A DNA stretch of 64,000 bases from Isochrysis galbana (taxonomy: Eukaryota; Haptophyta; Isochrysidales; Isochrysidaceae): NCBI GenBank assembly GCA_018136815.1, contig CM030936.1:3672474-3736473 (forward strand). Reading direction: 5' to 3'. This document shows positions 51,990 through 63,170 of the stretch, in pieces. The notes under the pieces are model-generated. The model was not told where the DNA came from, searched no databases, and saw only the letters and a program-made list of their open reading frames with translations. How positions within the stretch are numbered: position 1 is the stretch's first letter; the number at the start of each line of letters is the position of its first letter. Both the position numbers and the translations under genes were made by a program.

Positions 51990-53560
51990 ATACCTATAGA
52001 AGCATAGCATTGGTTTTATTTTCATTTTCGTGCGAGATAAAAACGAGATATTTGGGCGAGCTGGCCGGCACCTTCCCGAAGTCTTCGAGCACGAAGGAAA
52101 AAGAATAAACAAGTCGGAATTTCTCGACTCGTGGGGGCACGTGGTACGGCAAGCCTCGCGCCTCCTCAACGAAGCGAGAGACACACCGACACCCGACACG
52201 GCCCCCCCGGCGACGCGGCCAGAAGCGCCGGGCGACACATCCTCGACGGGGGAAGCAACCAGAGAAATCAGGGTCTCCGAGAGCGACACCTATATAACTA
52301 AAATGAATAATATATGGCTATTCACAAACACTAATTACCTGGGCGAGGCTACGGACACCACCGAGGTAGCAAAACCGGGCGAGGAGGAACAATACCACGC
52401 CCCCGCCACATGGGAGAACGGGCTGAAAGGCCCGAAACACCTAGAATACCCCCTAGCGGACGAATACGCACTCGACGGGAAAACACAGCTAGATCAAATC
52501 ACCGTGTCAGACATAACGCGCGAGCTCATAAAGAACGGCCCCTGCGCCAAGCCTCAGCCGGCGCGAGAAACATGGACGCGGAAGCTAGAAATGACACACG
52601 ACGAATGGAAACACGTGGCACAACTATATACCCACCCCCTGCTAAAGCACACGGACAAACACCCCCACTTTAAGCACATCACCCACAGAAGGCTGGGCAC
52701 ACGAAACCGGTTCGCGACGGCAGCCACCACAAAATGTAGACTCTGCGGAAAACACCGCGAAGATTCGACACACCTAGCCAGATGCTCGTCCACGGTTCGG
52801 ATATTCCAAACCATAGAGGCCGTGGCGGGGTTCACCCCTGCGAGCAACAGATCGACAAACCAGAAGATCAAAGACAGACTGTTCGCATACCCGAGCACAC
52901 CGACACCCGATAGCCTTAAAGCCCTCTACCTAATAGCGTGGAGACACATAATAGGCGACTTCTACAGAGTAGAATTCGATCAATACTCATTCCACCACGT
53001 GCCGGTCATCGAAAGAACCTTGAGCAGGTTCACGATCCTCGTCAGAGGCCTTGGGCCCCCGGACGGAACCTCGACCGTGCGCACAAACAAGGCCTCCCAG
53101 GGCAGGAAGCCGAAGATCAAGACCCCACGGGACCTTTGCACCCCCGTATACAAAACTAATAACAAAGGAAACCTAGTCATAAGTGTAAACTTGAAACTGG
53201 TAGCACAAGCGCTCGACATGGTGGAGCGGCTCGCCTAAAAACGAACGCTCCCTCGAGGCGTACCGCCTCTCACCCCGCTTGCACCCACAACAGACACACC
53301 GTACGTCGGACGCCCGACGCCAGGCGCAATAAGGACTAAAACGAAACCGGTAGCCCGGCGGCGTAGAAGGAAGGAGAGCGACAAGCCGTCGGGGACCGGT
53401 ACACACCGTCTGCCACTGGAAACCCACTTCACCCAGCCCCTAGGTAGAGCACGAGGGGACGCGCCGCAAGGCAGGTGGAGGGGTGGTAAGGACAGCGGGC
53501 GTGGCTACAGGGAGGTTGTGCAGGGTCGCGCGCGCGGCGAGACTATGAAGAAGTTTTTTT
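51990..53560 (+). mobile_element. 5'-truncated non-LTR retrotransposon with intact 3' part
   Basis: Contains the ORF below, about 200 bp of 3' UTR and the conserved 3' end (CCCCTAGGTAGAGCACGAGG, CGCCGCAAGGCAGGTGGAGG, GGCGTGGCTAC, GCGCGCGGCGAGACTATGAA, then GAAG and a T run). It serves as the reference copy for the other six or so fragments in the window. Confidence 0.65.
52030..53238 (+). CDS. retrotransposon ORF2 C-terminal part with zinc knuckle (402 codons)
   Basis: The frame is open from 52030, with no supported start because the element is 5'-truncated. After a polar N-terminal stretch it has a helical domain (WKHVAQLYTHPLLKH, HITHRRLGTRNRFATAATTK) and a knuckle CRLCGKHREDSTHLARC, a C-x2-C-x8-H-x4-C finger like the zf-RVT motif found after the reverse transcriptase of many LINE elements. 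A further helical domain follows (IKDRLFAYPSTPTPDSLKAL, YLIAWRHIIGDFYRVEF) and then the terminal segment shared with three relics (VRTNKASQGRKPKIKTPRDL, PVYKTNNKGNLVI). No RT catalytic motif is present in this window's copy. Codon use is A-richer than the host genes, consistent with a mobile origin. Confidence 0.6.
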   Translation: MRDKNEIFGRAGRHLPEVFEHEGKRINKSEFLDSWGHVVRQASRLLNEARDTPTPDTAPPATRPEAPGDTSSTGEATREIRVSESDTYITKMNNIWLFTNTNYLGEATDTTEVAKPGEEEQYHAPATWENGLKGPKHLEYPLADEYALDGKTQLDQITVSDITRELIKNGPCAKPQPARETWTRKLEMTHDEWKHVAQLYTHPLLKHTDKHPHFKHITHRRLGTRNRFATAATTKCRLCGKHREDSTHLARCSSTVRIFQTIEAVAGFTPASNRSTNQKIKDRLFAYPSTPTPDSLKALYLIAWRHIIGDFYRVEFDQYSFHHVPVIERTLSRFTILVRGLGPPDGTSTVRTNKASQGRKPKIKTPRDLCTPVYKTNNKGNLVISVNLKLVAQALDMVERLA

Positions 53561-54158
53561 TCTCACTCTCCCCTTCATCACCCTTCTCTCTCTGCCCCCC
53601 CCCGCCCTCTCTCCCCTCCCCCCTCTCTTTCTCTCCAAGCACGCGTGAGTGCGCGCGCATATGTTCATGCTCAGCGCGCGGTGCATGAGTGCTCGCGTTG
53701 CCATTCAAAAACGGAGACAAAAACGGAAGGGGTTGCAAAAACGGCAAAAACGGCCTGTTTTTGGCCTTCACAGAAAAACGGTAAAAACGTATTTCCCATC
53801 TAGGGTAGATACGGGATAGGGGGCACGGGCGCCAGTCGGCGCCCCAGATACGGTAGATATGGCTGTATCTGACCGGTTCCCTAGATACGCTATCCTGTAT
53901 CTCCCAAGTAGGAAGTAGGACTACTACATTTCAAATTCTTGATTTTTTACGTCCGCACTAAGGCTATACTGCACCAATACCGGCAGTGGGCCTTATTCCT
54001 AATCGTTAAAGGACAGAAGATGATAGAGAAGACAATAGGAGAGAGAGTGCGAGAGGAGAGGGAGAGGGGAGGGAGGGAAGAATAAGAGAAAGAAAGGGGG
54101 CGAGAGAGAGAAGGGGGGGGGGAGGGGTGAGAGAGAGAGAGAGAGAAAGAAAGAGAGA

Positions 54159-54213
<55 letters not shown>

Positions 54214-54374
54214 AGGGAGGGAGGGAGGGAGAAGGGGGGGGGAGGAAGAGAGAGAGAGCGCGAGACGAGAGTACTTGTAGAGCGAGTGAGAAGTGGAGAG
54301 AAGGGAGAGATAGAAGGAAGGAAGGGAGAGAGAAGAGAGAGAGAGAGGCGAGGAGGAGGGGGCGCGGCGGCCGA
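53561..54374. other. intergenic, low-complexity promoter region of WW gene
   Basis: TACGGTAGATA/TAGATACGC repeats with inverted partners at 53800-53910, then GA microsatellite at 54020-54355 reaching within 20 bp of the WW-gene ATG. Confidence 0.5.
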
Positions 54375-56786
54375 ATGGAGAGTTACCGGCGCGGCGCTCC
54401 TGCGGAGATTCCCGTGGCGCCTGGTGACCCACGTACGCTGGGCTACGGGACAGACCAGGCGCGCTGGCTCAAGGAGGAGCTGCGGCGCAAGCAGGAGAGC
54501 GATGGCGCTGCCGCCAACCCCTTCCGGTCCGCCTTGAGCATGCTAGCCTTCCCTTGCGTCCGCCTCTCCGCTTTCCTTCCCTCCCTTCCCTCCCTTCCCT
54601 CCCTTCCCTCCCTTCCCTCCCTTCCCTCCCTTCCCTCCCTTCTCTGCCTTCCCTCCCTTCCCTCCCTTCCCTCCCTTCCCTCCCTTCCCTCCCTTCCCTC
54701 CCTTCCCTCCCTTCCCTCCCTTCCCTCCCTTCCCTCCCTTCCCTCCCTTCCCTCCCTTCCCTCCCTTCCCTCCCTTCCCTCCCTTCCCTCCCTTCTCTTT
54801 TCTCTCTCCCTTCTCTTCTTTCTCTTCCTTCTCTTCTTTCTCTTCCTTCCTTCCCTTCTCTCTCTCCCTTCCTTCCCTTATCTCCCATCTCTTCCTTCTC
54901 TTTTTTCTCTCCCTTCTCTCCGTTCTCCCTTCTTTCCGTTCTCTCTCTTCCCTTCTTCTCTCCCTTCTCTGCCTTCCCTCCCTTCTCTGCCTTCCCTCCC
55001 TTCTCTCTCTCCTCTCCCTCCTCGCCCTTCTCACCCATCTCACCCTACTCGCCCTTCTCGCCCTCCTCACCCATCACTTGTCTCCTTTCAACCTTCACCT
55101 TTCATCCCTTATCCTGACCCTCACCCCTCTTTTTCACCCCTCATGCTCATCCTCATCTTCAGCCTCGCCTGCGTGCGCTCTTCGCGTGTGCTCGCCCTCT
55201 CTTTTGTCTCCACCGGCCACTCTTGCCCATCTCCCTGAGTCTCCTCTCCCCTCTTTCCCACCCCGTGGGTGTGGCCACTCGCATCCCAAAGCAGCCCACC
55301 GCTCACTACCCAGAAGTTCCATGTCCTTCCTCCCTTTGAATTGTCCCCGTGCTCCCCCCTGATTTGCCCTCTCTCTTACTTGTGCCGCTCACTCTCTCCT
55401 ACTTGTTTGGTGTCTTTGCGCCCCATACGCTACCAACCCCACACATCTCTCCACAGCCTTGAACCCACCTCCAGCTATTCTCCTTGCACGCAGGGCGGTC
55501 ATCGCTCGTCAGCCACCGTCGACACCGACACAGACTGTCGCGCCTGTCGCCTACTCACCAGGGCCATGTGCACCTGCGCCGACAATGCAGCCCGCCGTGT
55601 CCCCGCGGCCAGCTGTGCAAAGCTCTCCGGCGTACGTGCATTCCCCGCACACGCCCCTCGCGCCGGAGTCGCAGCATAACCAGCCGCCACAGACGCACAC
55701 GCCGCTCGGCGCAGCCCAGAGCCAGCCTGCAATGCGGCCCCTCGGTGCAGCCCCTGGTCAACCCTCATTGCGCCCCAAGCAAGCTCCAGCGATGCCATCG
55801 CATCCGGCGCATGCGGCGCCTGGCCAGTCACCACAAGGAATGGCTGGCTATCACATGCCACCGATGCATTCCCTGGGGGCCAACCTACAGAGCCAGCCGT
55901 CTGCCTCACCAGCACTGCGACCACAGGTCGGACAAGTGCAGCCACACAGTGCTCCTCGCCCCACATCAGTTGAGCAGCAGTTGCAGCCGAGGGGTCCCAT
56001 TCCTAGTATGCAACGCCCAGCTTTGCCGCAGACGGTCGCAGGGATGCCACGACCTACTCTGCCCGTGCCGCAGTTGGCGCCATCGAGAATGGTGCCACCC
56101 GGGATGCCGCAGCCTGCGGCCGGGATCCCACAGCTTGCGCAGCAGAACGCTCCCGGCGGGCCAAATCCCGCTTTCCCATCCGTGGTGGGCGCGCCCAACC
56201 AAGGCTACGCTGCGCCTTATCAGTACTCCTCGCAGCCGTTGCAGCCTCCGCCATCACCGCCGCGGCCGTTTTCGTATTCTCCTCAAGCAGCACAGCCCGC
56301 TGCGCCAGCGAATGCGTTGATACGTGAGGTCTACCAGCGAGCACCACCGAGCGAGACGCCGGTGGCGCCCGGTGACCCTAGGACGCTTGGTTTTGGCACA
56401 GATCAGGTGAGGGCTTGCTACATGGCCGGACGCCGCTTTTGGTTGGCTGACGCACTAGCAGGTATCTCTTGAGCAAGCGTTTCATTCGTTTGCCCAGCAC
56501 ATCGTCCTTTGCCCGATCGCAGGCGCGCTGGCTAATGGAAGAACTTCGACGCAAGAAGGAGTCCGGCGAAATCACAAGCAAGTTCAGGATGTATGGGTCG
56601 CAAGGGCAGCAACACGTTCATCCCGAGGCTCCAGCCCACGTTGCTCCGCAACAAGGCACGAACAGTCAGCCATATGGAGCGCAGGTAACCGCGCTCCCCC
56701 CCGGCTGGCAGCAGTTGCAGCACGAGGGCCACCCCTACTACCTCCACACGGCGTCGGGCCACACACAGTGGGAATGGCCGCAATAG
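54375..56786 (+). CDS. WW-domain protein with duplicated APGDPRTLG motif (442 aa)
   Basis: Exons 54375-54526, 55494-56406, 56523-56786. Junction phases agree, although the first donor (CCG|GTCCGC) is weak. The N-terminus reads SYRRGAPAEIPVAPGDPRTL, GYGTDQARWLKEELRRKQES. The middle, about 300 residues, is Pro/Gln/Ala-rich and disordered. Before the C-terminus the N-terminal motif recurs (VYQRAPPSETPVAPGDPRTL, GFGTDQARWLMEELRRKKES), followed by a WW domain LPPGWQQLQHEGHPYYLHTA, SGHTQWEWP at the very end. WW domains bind Pro-rich ligands; combined with long Pro-rich linkers this suggests a nuclear RNA-processing or transcription adaptor, but the family is unknown to me. Intron 1 (967 bp) consists largely of a TTCCCTCCC minisatellite. 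Confidence 0.65.
54570..54795. repeat. 9-bp TTCCCTCCC minisatellite inside WW-gene intron
   Basis: About 24 nearly perfect units, degrading into CTTCTCTTTCT-rich DNA to 55030. In the coding-strand frame it would read Leu-Pro-Ser repeats, but flanking splice sites exclude it from the model. Confidence 0.9.
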
Positions 56787-57225
56787 TCAGCGCAAATAGG
56801 CCTTGCCGCTAAAGCACCATGCATCGATATGGATCGGCGTCGTCACCTCCTTCAATCCCACGCCTACCCCACGCTCACCCTCTATTGAGCTGGCAGCGGC
56901 TCGAAGTAAGCTCGTTGCTTGCTAAGCCGGAAGCAAACGAGCTTTGCGCGGATGGCTACTCTATTCGTTTCATCCATACTGCACTTTTGGCGGTATCCAC
57001 GGCCAGTGTGCGACACAAGTTGATGTGCACACTTTGCTACGTACCTTGCAATTTCTGTTACAGTCTGTGTTTGCTGCGTGCTTGCGGGTCGCCCGCGCTA
57101 ATGCAACCGCTTTGGTGGAAGTAGATGCCGTTGCAGCTGCTTCTCTTGCACGCGTTGCCGCGCCACTGTACTTCAAGTGTCAAATGCACTATTAGCTAGT
57201 TGCGAAAATCACACTAACCTTGTTA
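56787..57225. other. intergenic
   Basis: A plus frame at 56944-57195 ends FKCQMHY, resembling minus-strand FKCQMCG at about 34000. Apart from that shared fragment nothing is recognised. Confidence 0.4.
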
Positions 57226-57330
57226 TGATTGGTCGCCATGGAGGTGGGCCTCGCGCCCCCCCCACTCTCTCGACTCCCCTCGTTGGGGGCGAGAACCATC
57301 AACCCCACCCTGCGAGCGTCGCCTCTTGGC
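57226..57330 (+). repeat. retroelement-family 5' end fragment
   Basis: TTGGTCGCCATGGAGGTGGG ... CTCGACTCCCCTCG ... GAGAACCATCAACCCC parallels 63818-63925 and the leader of the ORF at 57711 (GTTGGTCGCCATGGAGCGCG). Confidence 0.5.
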
Positions 57331-57710
57331 ATGGACACGGGACTCACCCAGACTCTCCCAGAGAGCTGGCGGGCCACAGATCGCACGCCCTGGCCCATGC
57401 TGGCCTGCTCATCGCTCTAACCAACCTCTGTCCTCACATGGACTCTTGATCAAGAGCCCCCAGCCACCAGCTAGCACCACTCTAACGGAGTGGAGGTTAC
57501 GGATGGAACAGGAGGGACCGAATGGGACGGAAGGTAGGCGGCGGAAGGCACGGCATTTTGGCAATTGGCGGGCTGGATGGGCTGATCATCTCCCATGGCT
57601 GGAAGATGGATGGCGGGCGGTGGCGAGAGCGAGCGCGAGGACGGAGCGGACATAGCGGATAGCGAGTGTGCGCAGCATTTCCCCCCCCCTGCTGCCAACT
57701 AACTTTATAG

Positions 57711-59012
57711 TTGGTCGCCATGGAGCGCGCCGCCGCTCCCCACCTCTCCTTCGGGCCCCCCGCCGCGGGCGCCCCCCCAGTACCCATGGAGCTGTCGCTG
57801 GCGAAGCGACCGCGTCCGCCCGCAGAGGCCGAGCAGGTGAGCGCGACCCCAGTCGCGCCGCACGGCCCGTGGCCCCGGCCACACCAGCCACAACAGCCAT
57901 GCTGGGCCACCCCATGGTGGGCCACAGGCTGTGGGAGACAAGGAGACAGTACCACACAAGCCGAACCACTCCTCCACCAGGCATGCCTTATGGCAGAGGC
58001 CTCTCCCGCCCTGGGGAAGGCCGCGCTGCCCTGGCAGCGCGGCCCGAGACCGGGTGGCCCTTATGGGCACAAATCCAACAACAACAACAAAGCGCACAAA
58101 GACACTGACCCACAAACAACACAGCACAACAACACACGGACGAGAGACTGCTTGGTTGCGTCTCGGGACGCACACCACACCGCCCCAACAAATGCCCACA
58201 CGGACCCACACATAGCCTCACCGCCCTCGACCGCCCTTGCCACTCAGGAGCCGCCCTCAGATGAGGAGCAAGGCCACATGGAGTCAGACGCAACTTTCGA
58301 CTTGTCCTTCCACCAGGAGGGCGACTACACCTTCCTGGAAAACACCGTCTACGCTGCAATTGTGGAGCTCCTCTTGGAGCTCGAAGGTGTCGACCCTGAG
58401 CCGGACTTTTGGGCCCGCTCCATCCGCGGACCATGGCACATCGCCGTGAACGAAGACTGCGCGCAACAATTCAAGGAGCGATATGGCGACATCACCACAC
58501 TCCGCGTCAACCAAACCGATATTTCGGTCAACATTAAAGTCGAATCCATCGATGAGAAGATCAACAAAAAAGGCTCCTCGTCGCGCAAGGCGCTGTATAA
58601 CGCCCTTCAAGATGTCGCGGCACATTTGGTCATCGAAGCCGAAGGCCTAGCGCAAGCGGCCCAAATCAATCTAAGCGCAATCATCCTCGCAATCGAAAAG
58701 GTAGGACTTACCTTCTTGAAGGGCAACCGCGAGCGCATGAAGCTCGAAGGCGGAGCCGGCACGTTCGTATCTAAGGCGGCCTACTCGACCCGCTGGCATC
58801 TTTATGTCTCGGCGGGCCAAGGCTCGTTCCTCGACGGAAGCTTCCCCCGAAAGCTGCTGCTTCAAACTGGCCCCGTGAAGCGGGGCACCCTTCTCGATCG
58901 CGTAGGAGGGACCAAAGACAGAGCAAGGCCCATGGTGCAAAGGAGCGAAACAGGAGCGAGACAGGCCACAAAGGGGCGCGACGGCAAGGAGCGAAGGGCG
59001 AATTACGAGTGA
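57711..59012 (+). CDS. retrotransposon ORF1/gag-like protein (433 aa, or 430 from second ATG)
   Basis: The first ATG is at 57711 and the ATG in the conserved GGTCGCCATGGAG leader lies at 57720. The N-terminal 190 residues are Pro/Gln/Thr/His-rich and disordered. Residues about 195-420 look globular: YTFLENTVYAAIVELLLELE, GPWHIAVNEDCAQQFKERYG, LRVNQTDISVNIKVESIDEK, IILAIEKVGLTFLKGNRERM, YSTRWHLYVSAGQGSFLDG, then a basic tail. The GxWxI..n.......f....g.i..L.v.....v.i.V pattern resembles the RRM-like core of LINE ORF1 proteins (inference). The leader recurs at 9060, 29872, 57226 and 63818, and the family 3' end appears downstream at 59760-59905, so this may be a non-LTR copy lacking ORF2. Confidence 0.5.
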   Translation: MVAMERAAAPHLSFGPPAAGAPPVPMELSLAKRPRPPAEAEQVSATPVAPHGPWPRPHQPQQPCWATPWWATGCGRQGDSTTQAEPLLHQACLMAEASPALGKAALPWQRGPRPGGPYGHKSNNNNKAHKDTDPQTTQHNNTRTRDCLVASRDAHHTAPTNAHTDPHIASPPSTALATQEPPSDEEQGHMESDATFDLSFHQEGDYTFLENTVYAAIVELLLELEGVDPEPDFWARSIRGPWHIAVNEDCAQQFKERYGDITTLRVNQTDISVNIKVESIDEKINKKGSSSRKALYNALQDVAAHLVIEAEGLAQAAQINLSAIILAIEKVGLTFLKGNRERMKLEGGAGTFVSKAAYSTRWHLYVSAGQGSFLDGSFPRKLLLQTGPVKRGTLLDRVGGTKDRARPMVQRSETGARQATKGRDGKERRANYE

Positions 59013-59759
59013 AGAGTTCTACAAGTTACGAGTAAAACTCCGCGGGAAACAAGAACGATTGGGCTCGAAGACGCATAAGGTCGGAAGTCGATCGCGGATG
59101 CGACACACTCGACCTTTAGGGCGGGCGCAGAGAGCCAGTGAGGTGCAGAGGCAGTAGGCAGGAGGGGCCGCAGGGCCAAACCCCAGCCCCACCTGCCACT
59201 TGCCCCCTGAGCTGAGCTCCCAAGCCCTCACAGGCCGTACCTGGGACTTTGATGGGATTGCCAATCGCTGTATCCGGCTTGATCTCCGGGTAGAAGGCCC
59301 GAAAAGGCACCTGCTTTGTCTTGGTCCGGGAGCCCTTGGGCGGCATGGGGCAGAGCACACACTGAGCGAGAGAGGGAACGTTCGGGGCGAGGGTCAGGGT
59401 TGGAGTTGGAGGTGGGGTGTCGTCTTCTGTGTAAATAGAAAGTGTAAAGTATGGCGTATGTATTTTAATTTTCAACAAATTCTTATGGGTCGCGGCGCGG
59501 CAACGGGACGGGACTAGCGCTCACTCAAGACAAGACTCCCTGTCGCGGGAAGCGCAAGCACGCCCTTCCACCCTTCCCCCTTCCCCCCTTATGCCTTATG
59601 CCATATGCCACCCAGCTCTTCACTAGCTTTCTACTTCAACCTGCGCTAGCCGGAGCGCCCCTCCATCCATCCACACTCAGACAGCCGCCCGGGGGGAAAG
59701 GATCACCGGGGGGGGGGGGGGGGGCCGTCACCGGACTATATCTAAGCCCTTCACCCCGG
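59013..59759. other. region between ORF1-like gene and element 3' end
   Basis: No ORF2 is seen. On the minus strand ATG at 59346 opens MPPKGSRTKTKQVPFRAFYP with a possible GTACGG donor near 59243, which could be a first exon, but no downstream exon was found. A G run lies at 59710-59723. Confidence 0.4.
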
Positions 59760-59905
59760 TCCCGCCCTAGTAGTGCACGGGGGAAGCCGCCTGATGGCGG
59801 GGGGGGAAGGGCCGGGAGAATGGCGGATGTCGAAAGTATACTACGTGTAGGTAGTGGTTCCATGCGCCGCGAGTGCGGTAAGAATATAATGAAGTTTTTT
59901 TGTTA
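59760..59905 (+). mobile_element. 3' end of non-LTR element
   Basis: TAGTGCACGGGGGAAGCC, GCCTGATGGCGG, GCGCCGCGAGTGCGGTAAGA, ATATAATGAAG and a T run parallel the 53440-53560 end. Confidence 0.5.
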
Positions 59906-60047
59906 TATGTAATCAATACCGAATGCGAATGCAAGCAAGCCGCCTGGCTGGGTTGTTTTGCGTTTTCGATTGAGGTTGGAGGAGCATGCATGTATGCTTA
60001 ATGATAGCATTAGCCCCATTCCACATCCAGTAACGTTTCGCTAGCCA

Positions 60048-62157
60048 TCATTCACTTAACTCACGCACCCGCTTTCTCCAACCTCGCAGAATATCGGCAT
60101 CAACCTCTTCCCAAGTCATGCGTCGCTTCCGTGCGACGACACTGCCCGCATGCACAACACACAACCGGCCAGGATAGGATGACAAGATGTGAGCAACACG
60201 TGGTGACAACGCAAAGATCTTGCCCGAGGCGGTATTCCGCTTGGAGACAGTTCTGCCAAGAGCATGCGAATCGGGCAATGGCGAGCGCGTGAAGAGGCGA
60301 GGCTCCTCTTGGTCCATGGGTTCCAAGGCGCCTTCCAAGAGGTCGAGGCCGCTTTGCACCTCTACCAACTCAGCTGGCTGCAGCGGTCGGAGCACGTGCC
60401 CGTCAGCCCTCGCCGCAGCTAGCCTCTGATCTCTCTGCACGCGTGCAACCGCTGCGACGGCTTCTCGCGGTTTCCGGCGAGGGGCAGGAAGAGGTGCCAC
60501 CTTCTTCAGGAGGGCAATGAAGAAGCCGCCGCTGCCGGACAGGTGTGGGAGGAATCGCATGCAGCGCTCGAGGGGAGGCGCCGAAGCTGGAGGCGGAGGC
60601 CACATGGTCGCACGAAAGCGGCACCCGCCGTGCGAGTTGTAGCTACTTTCGATCTTTCTGGCTTGCTGATACGACTGGAGGAGGTGATTCTGATCGTCAA
60701 TTACATGCCAGCGAGTCATCCCCGCCTTGCGCCGAAGCTGAGGCAGCAAAGCAGAGCCATCAACAAGCTCGAGCGCCCCACGAGACACTGCAAGGAGGGC
60801 GCTAACGACGGCTTCGTCCTCGATGGGGTTGAGAGAGCAGGTCGAGTAAGCAAGCATGCCACCAACCTGGTGGGCAAGTATGATCGCGAGGAGTCAGGGA
60901 AATTCTGGGGCAACTTCGCTGAGTGCAACAACTGTAGTGCTGTGACAAGTGTGCGGATCTCAGGTCAAACTACCGCGCCGCCGGATGGGAATGGCGGGCA
61001 CGTGACACGGGACACCCACAGTCCTGTTGTGCGCACGCTCACGATGCCAAGGCAATCGCGCGGAGCGGGTCGGAGAGAAGGAGGTGACAACCTCCGATCA
61101 ACGCTGGATTCGTGCGGAGGATTTACGATTCGCCGGCACACGTAGGGCGTAAGTGAGTAGGGTGCAGGCGCAGTTAGCGCGTAGCAGTGTCGGAGAGCGC
61201 ACTTTGAGTAATGAAGCGGCTCGCGTCGCGAGCTGTAACTGCAGCGAATGTAGCGCCAGCCCGAGGCCTGGCCGCCAGTTGCCCCATAGCGACGGCTCCT
61301 TGCGCAGGGTGCCATCACCTGAGCATGGGACGTCGCACAGCACCTTATCGAAAGGGCCAACTCCGATTGCCAGCCCATCGTCCCCAAGCCTAGGAAAGCG
61401 CTGGCCACGGTGGCTCACGACAATCATATTGAGGGGAGTGCCAGCTCCGTTGGTGAGATTCTTAAGGCGATGAGCGAGGACGTATGCACGCAAAGGATTG
61501 ACATCATTGGCGACGACGAGGCCGCCAGTGGGCGAATGGCTGATAGTCTCCACAAGCTGCGCCGTCTTGGAGCCTGGCGCAGCACACATGTCGAGCACAG
61601 TGTCATTTGGCTGGATCTCGGCCATGACGGCAGGAAGCATGCTGACCATCTCCTGACGAACCACAAGGCCGCTGTCACATGATCTCACCAGCCATCGTTG
61701 CACTGCTGCCGCCTCGGCCAATGGAGAAGCGCGCAGCTCTGTGCGGGAAAGTCCCAACTGGTATCCATTGCACCACTCGAGAGGTACTCCTCGAATGCCG
61801 CAGGCCGACTCGAGCCGCGCTACAAGATCCATGCCTTCCCGCCAACATGCCTCGCTTTGTGCACGGCGAGCGGCCAGGCCTGATCTCCGGAATGTCACAG
61901 GTAAAGCGGTCCTCATGGCTTGGCCAAAGGAGCGCCACTCGTCCGCGCCACTGAGAAGTTTTTGGCGAGCATAATATTCGCGCCACAGCTCGCGCCCAGA
62001 CCCATCCACGACGGGCTCAGCAGAATTTCCCTCACCGCCCTCAACGAACGAGCTTGGTGCATCACCAGCGCGTGCTGCGGCTTGACGGGCTTGAACGCGC
62101 CTGCCAGCTCGGCCTCGCGACTTTTTCCTCGGCCTGATCGCCTTGGCCCCTGCGCTC
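60048..62157 (-). CDS. NSUN2: NSUN2/Trm4-type RNA cytosine-5 methyltransferase, 5' exon not found
   Basis: Minus-strand exons 62157 (candidate acceptor) to 61203 and 60866-60048, joined by GT-AG in phase 0 to give SLLKVGGMLAYSTCSLNPIE. The SAM-binding motif is VLDMCAAPGSKTAQLVE, followed by VVANDVNPLRAYVLAHRLKN. Both catalytic cysteines of the m5C-RNA methyltransferases are present: DVPCSGDGTLRK and AYSTCSLNPIEDEAV. The upstream LEWCNGYQLGLSRTELRASP and the C-terminal RFLPHLSGSGGFFIALLKK fit the NOL1/NOP2/sun family, and NPIEDEAV plus GDGTLRKEP point to NSUN2 (tRNA m5C at variable-loop and anticodon positions). The C-terminal domain (about 150 residues, ending KRVRELSE) is present but shorter than in animals. 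The N-terminus preceding EPVVDGSG is basic; the initiating exon lies further upstream and was not identified. Confidence 0.9.
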
Positions 62158-62590
62158 CTGGGTCACAGGGTGTGAGATGTCAAGACAAATCGCGGAGAGG
62201 CTGGTCAGGGTACAGTGAAAAGAGACGTGCGGGGTGAATAGAGCGGATGCGCGCGCGCATGGGATGTGTGGGTCTCAGGTCAGATCGCCGCGCCGTCGAT
62301 GTGAGAGTGACGGGCACGTAGCACGGGACACCCAGCGAAGTGATTTTCGCACTCGCCCTCTAGAGGGAGGGCAGGCCGCGGAATCCGCAAGGTGGGGCTC
62401 CCCGAGCGGATCGACGCGTTTGCCTATAGGTGCGGGACTCGAATTTCCTCTAACGTTCCCACCCACCGTTTCCCCTGCTCTGCTGGCCGAAGAGGTCTGT
62501 CGTGAAGGCAAGGAAGATTAGGGCGAAGGAAAGAGAGAAAAGAGAGAGGAAGACAAGAAGAAAGCGCACACGAGCTGAGGTGGTGCACAC
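62158..62590. other. upstream flank of NSUN2-like gene
   Basis: It should contain the first exon or promoter. A GACGGGCACGTAGCACGGGACACCCA segment near 62310-62335 repeats a similar segment at 60990-61018 in the gene's intron. No start exon could be assigned. Confidence 0.4.
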
Positions 62591-62859
62591 ATGAACGGGT
62601 CTACTGGATCGAGCTGGGGTGGGCAGGCGACGGGTCGTAGGGAGCAGGGCCACGCGAAGCAAAGAAGAGCGAAAGCGTCCTGCCTCTCTGCGGCTCTCCC
62701 CCCTTCCCCCCTCGCTCTCCCCCACCTCCCCCGCAGCCCCATCAACGCCGGGAAAGGCAAAAGGGGCAGAGAGAACGAGGCAGGGTGGTTGACGCTTGGC
62801 CGAGGCGGAGGGGGGCGGGAGCTGAAAAAGAAAGAGCAAAAGAGGGGAGGGCAAGCAAG

Positions 62860-63170
62860 AAGGAGAAAGAGCGAGCGAGAGGAAGAGGGGAAGATAGGAG
62901 AGAGAGAGGTAGGGAGGATAGGGGAGAGTGCATGAGGTGTGTGTGGGAGAGGGTGGGAGAGAGGGAGAGGGGGGAGAGGGGGGGCAGGGAGAGAGCGGGA
63001 GGAGGGGGGGGTGGAGGCGGGGCAGGAGGAGTGAGAGGGATAGAGCAGGAGGGAGAGCAGGAGGGAGAGAAGGAGGGAGAGAAGGAGGGAGAGAAGGGAG
63101 GGAGAGAGAGAGGCGCGCGCACATCGCGACGTGGACAAAGCGGACGGGGGGGGGCAAGGGGGGGGGTGGG
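62860..63170. repeat. GA/GGGA purine tract
   Basis: (GGGAGA)n with AGGAGGGAGAGA units (near 63050-63105), CT-rich on the minus strand. No coding function. Confidence 0.8.

Noticed and set aside
54469-55070. Long minus-strand EGREGREG / GGKGGKGGK frames
   Set aside because: These are reverse translations of the TTCCCTCCC minisatellite inside an intron, not genes.
59243-59346. Minus-strand exon starting MPPKGSRTKTKQVPF
   Set aside because: It has an ATG and a GTACGG donor but no recognisable homology and no downstream exon before the ORF1-like gene.
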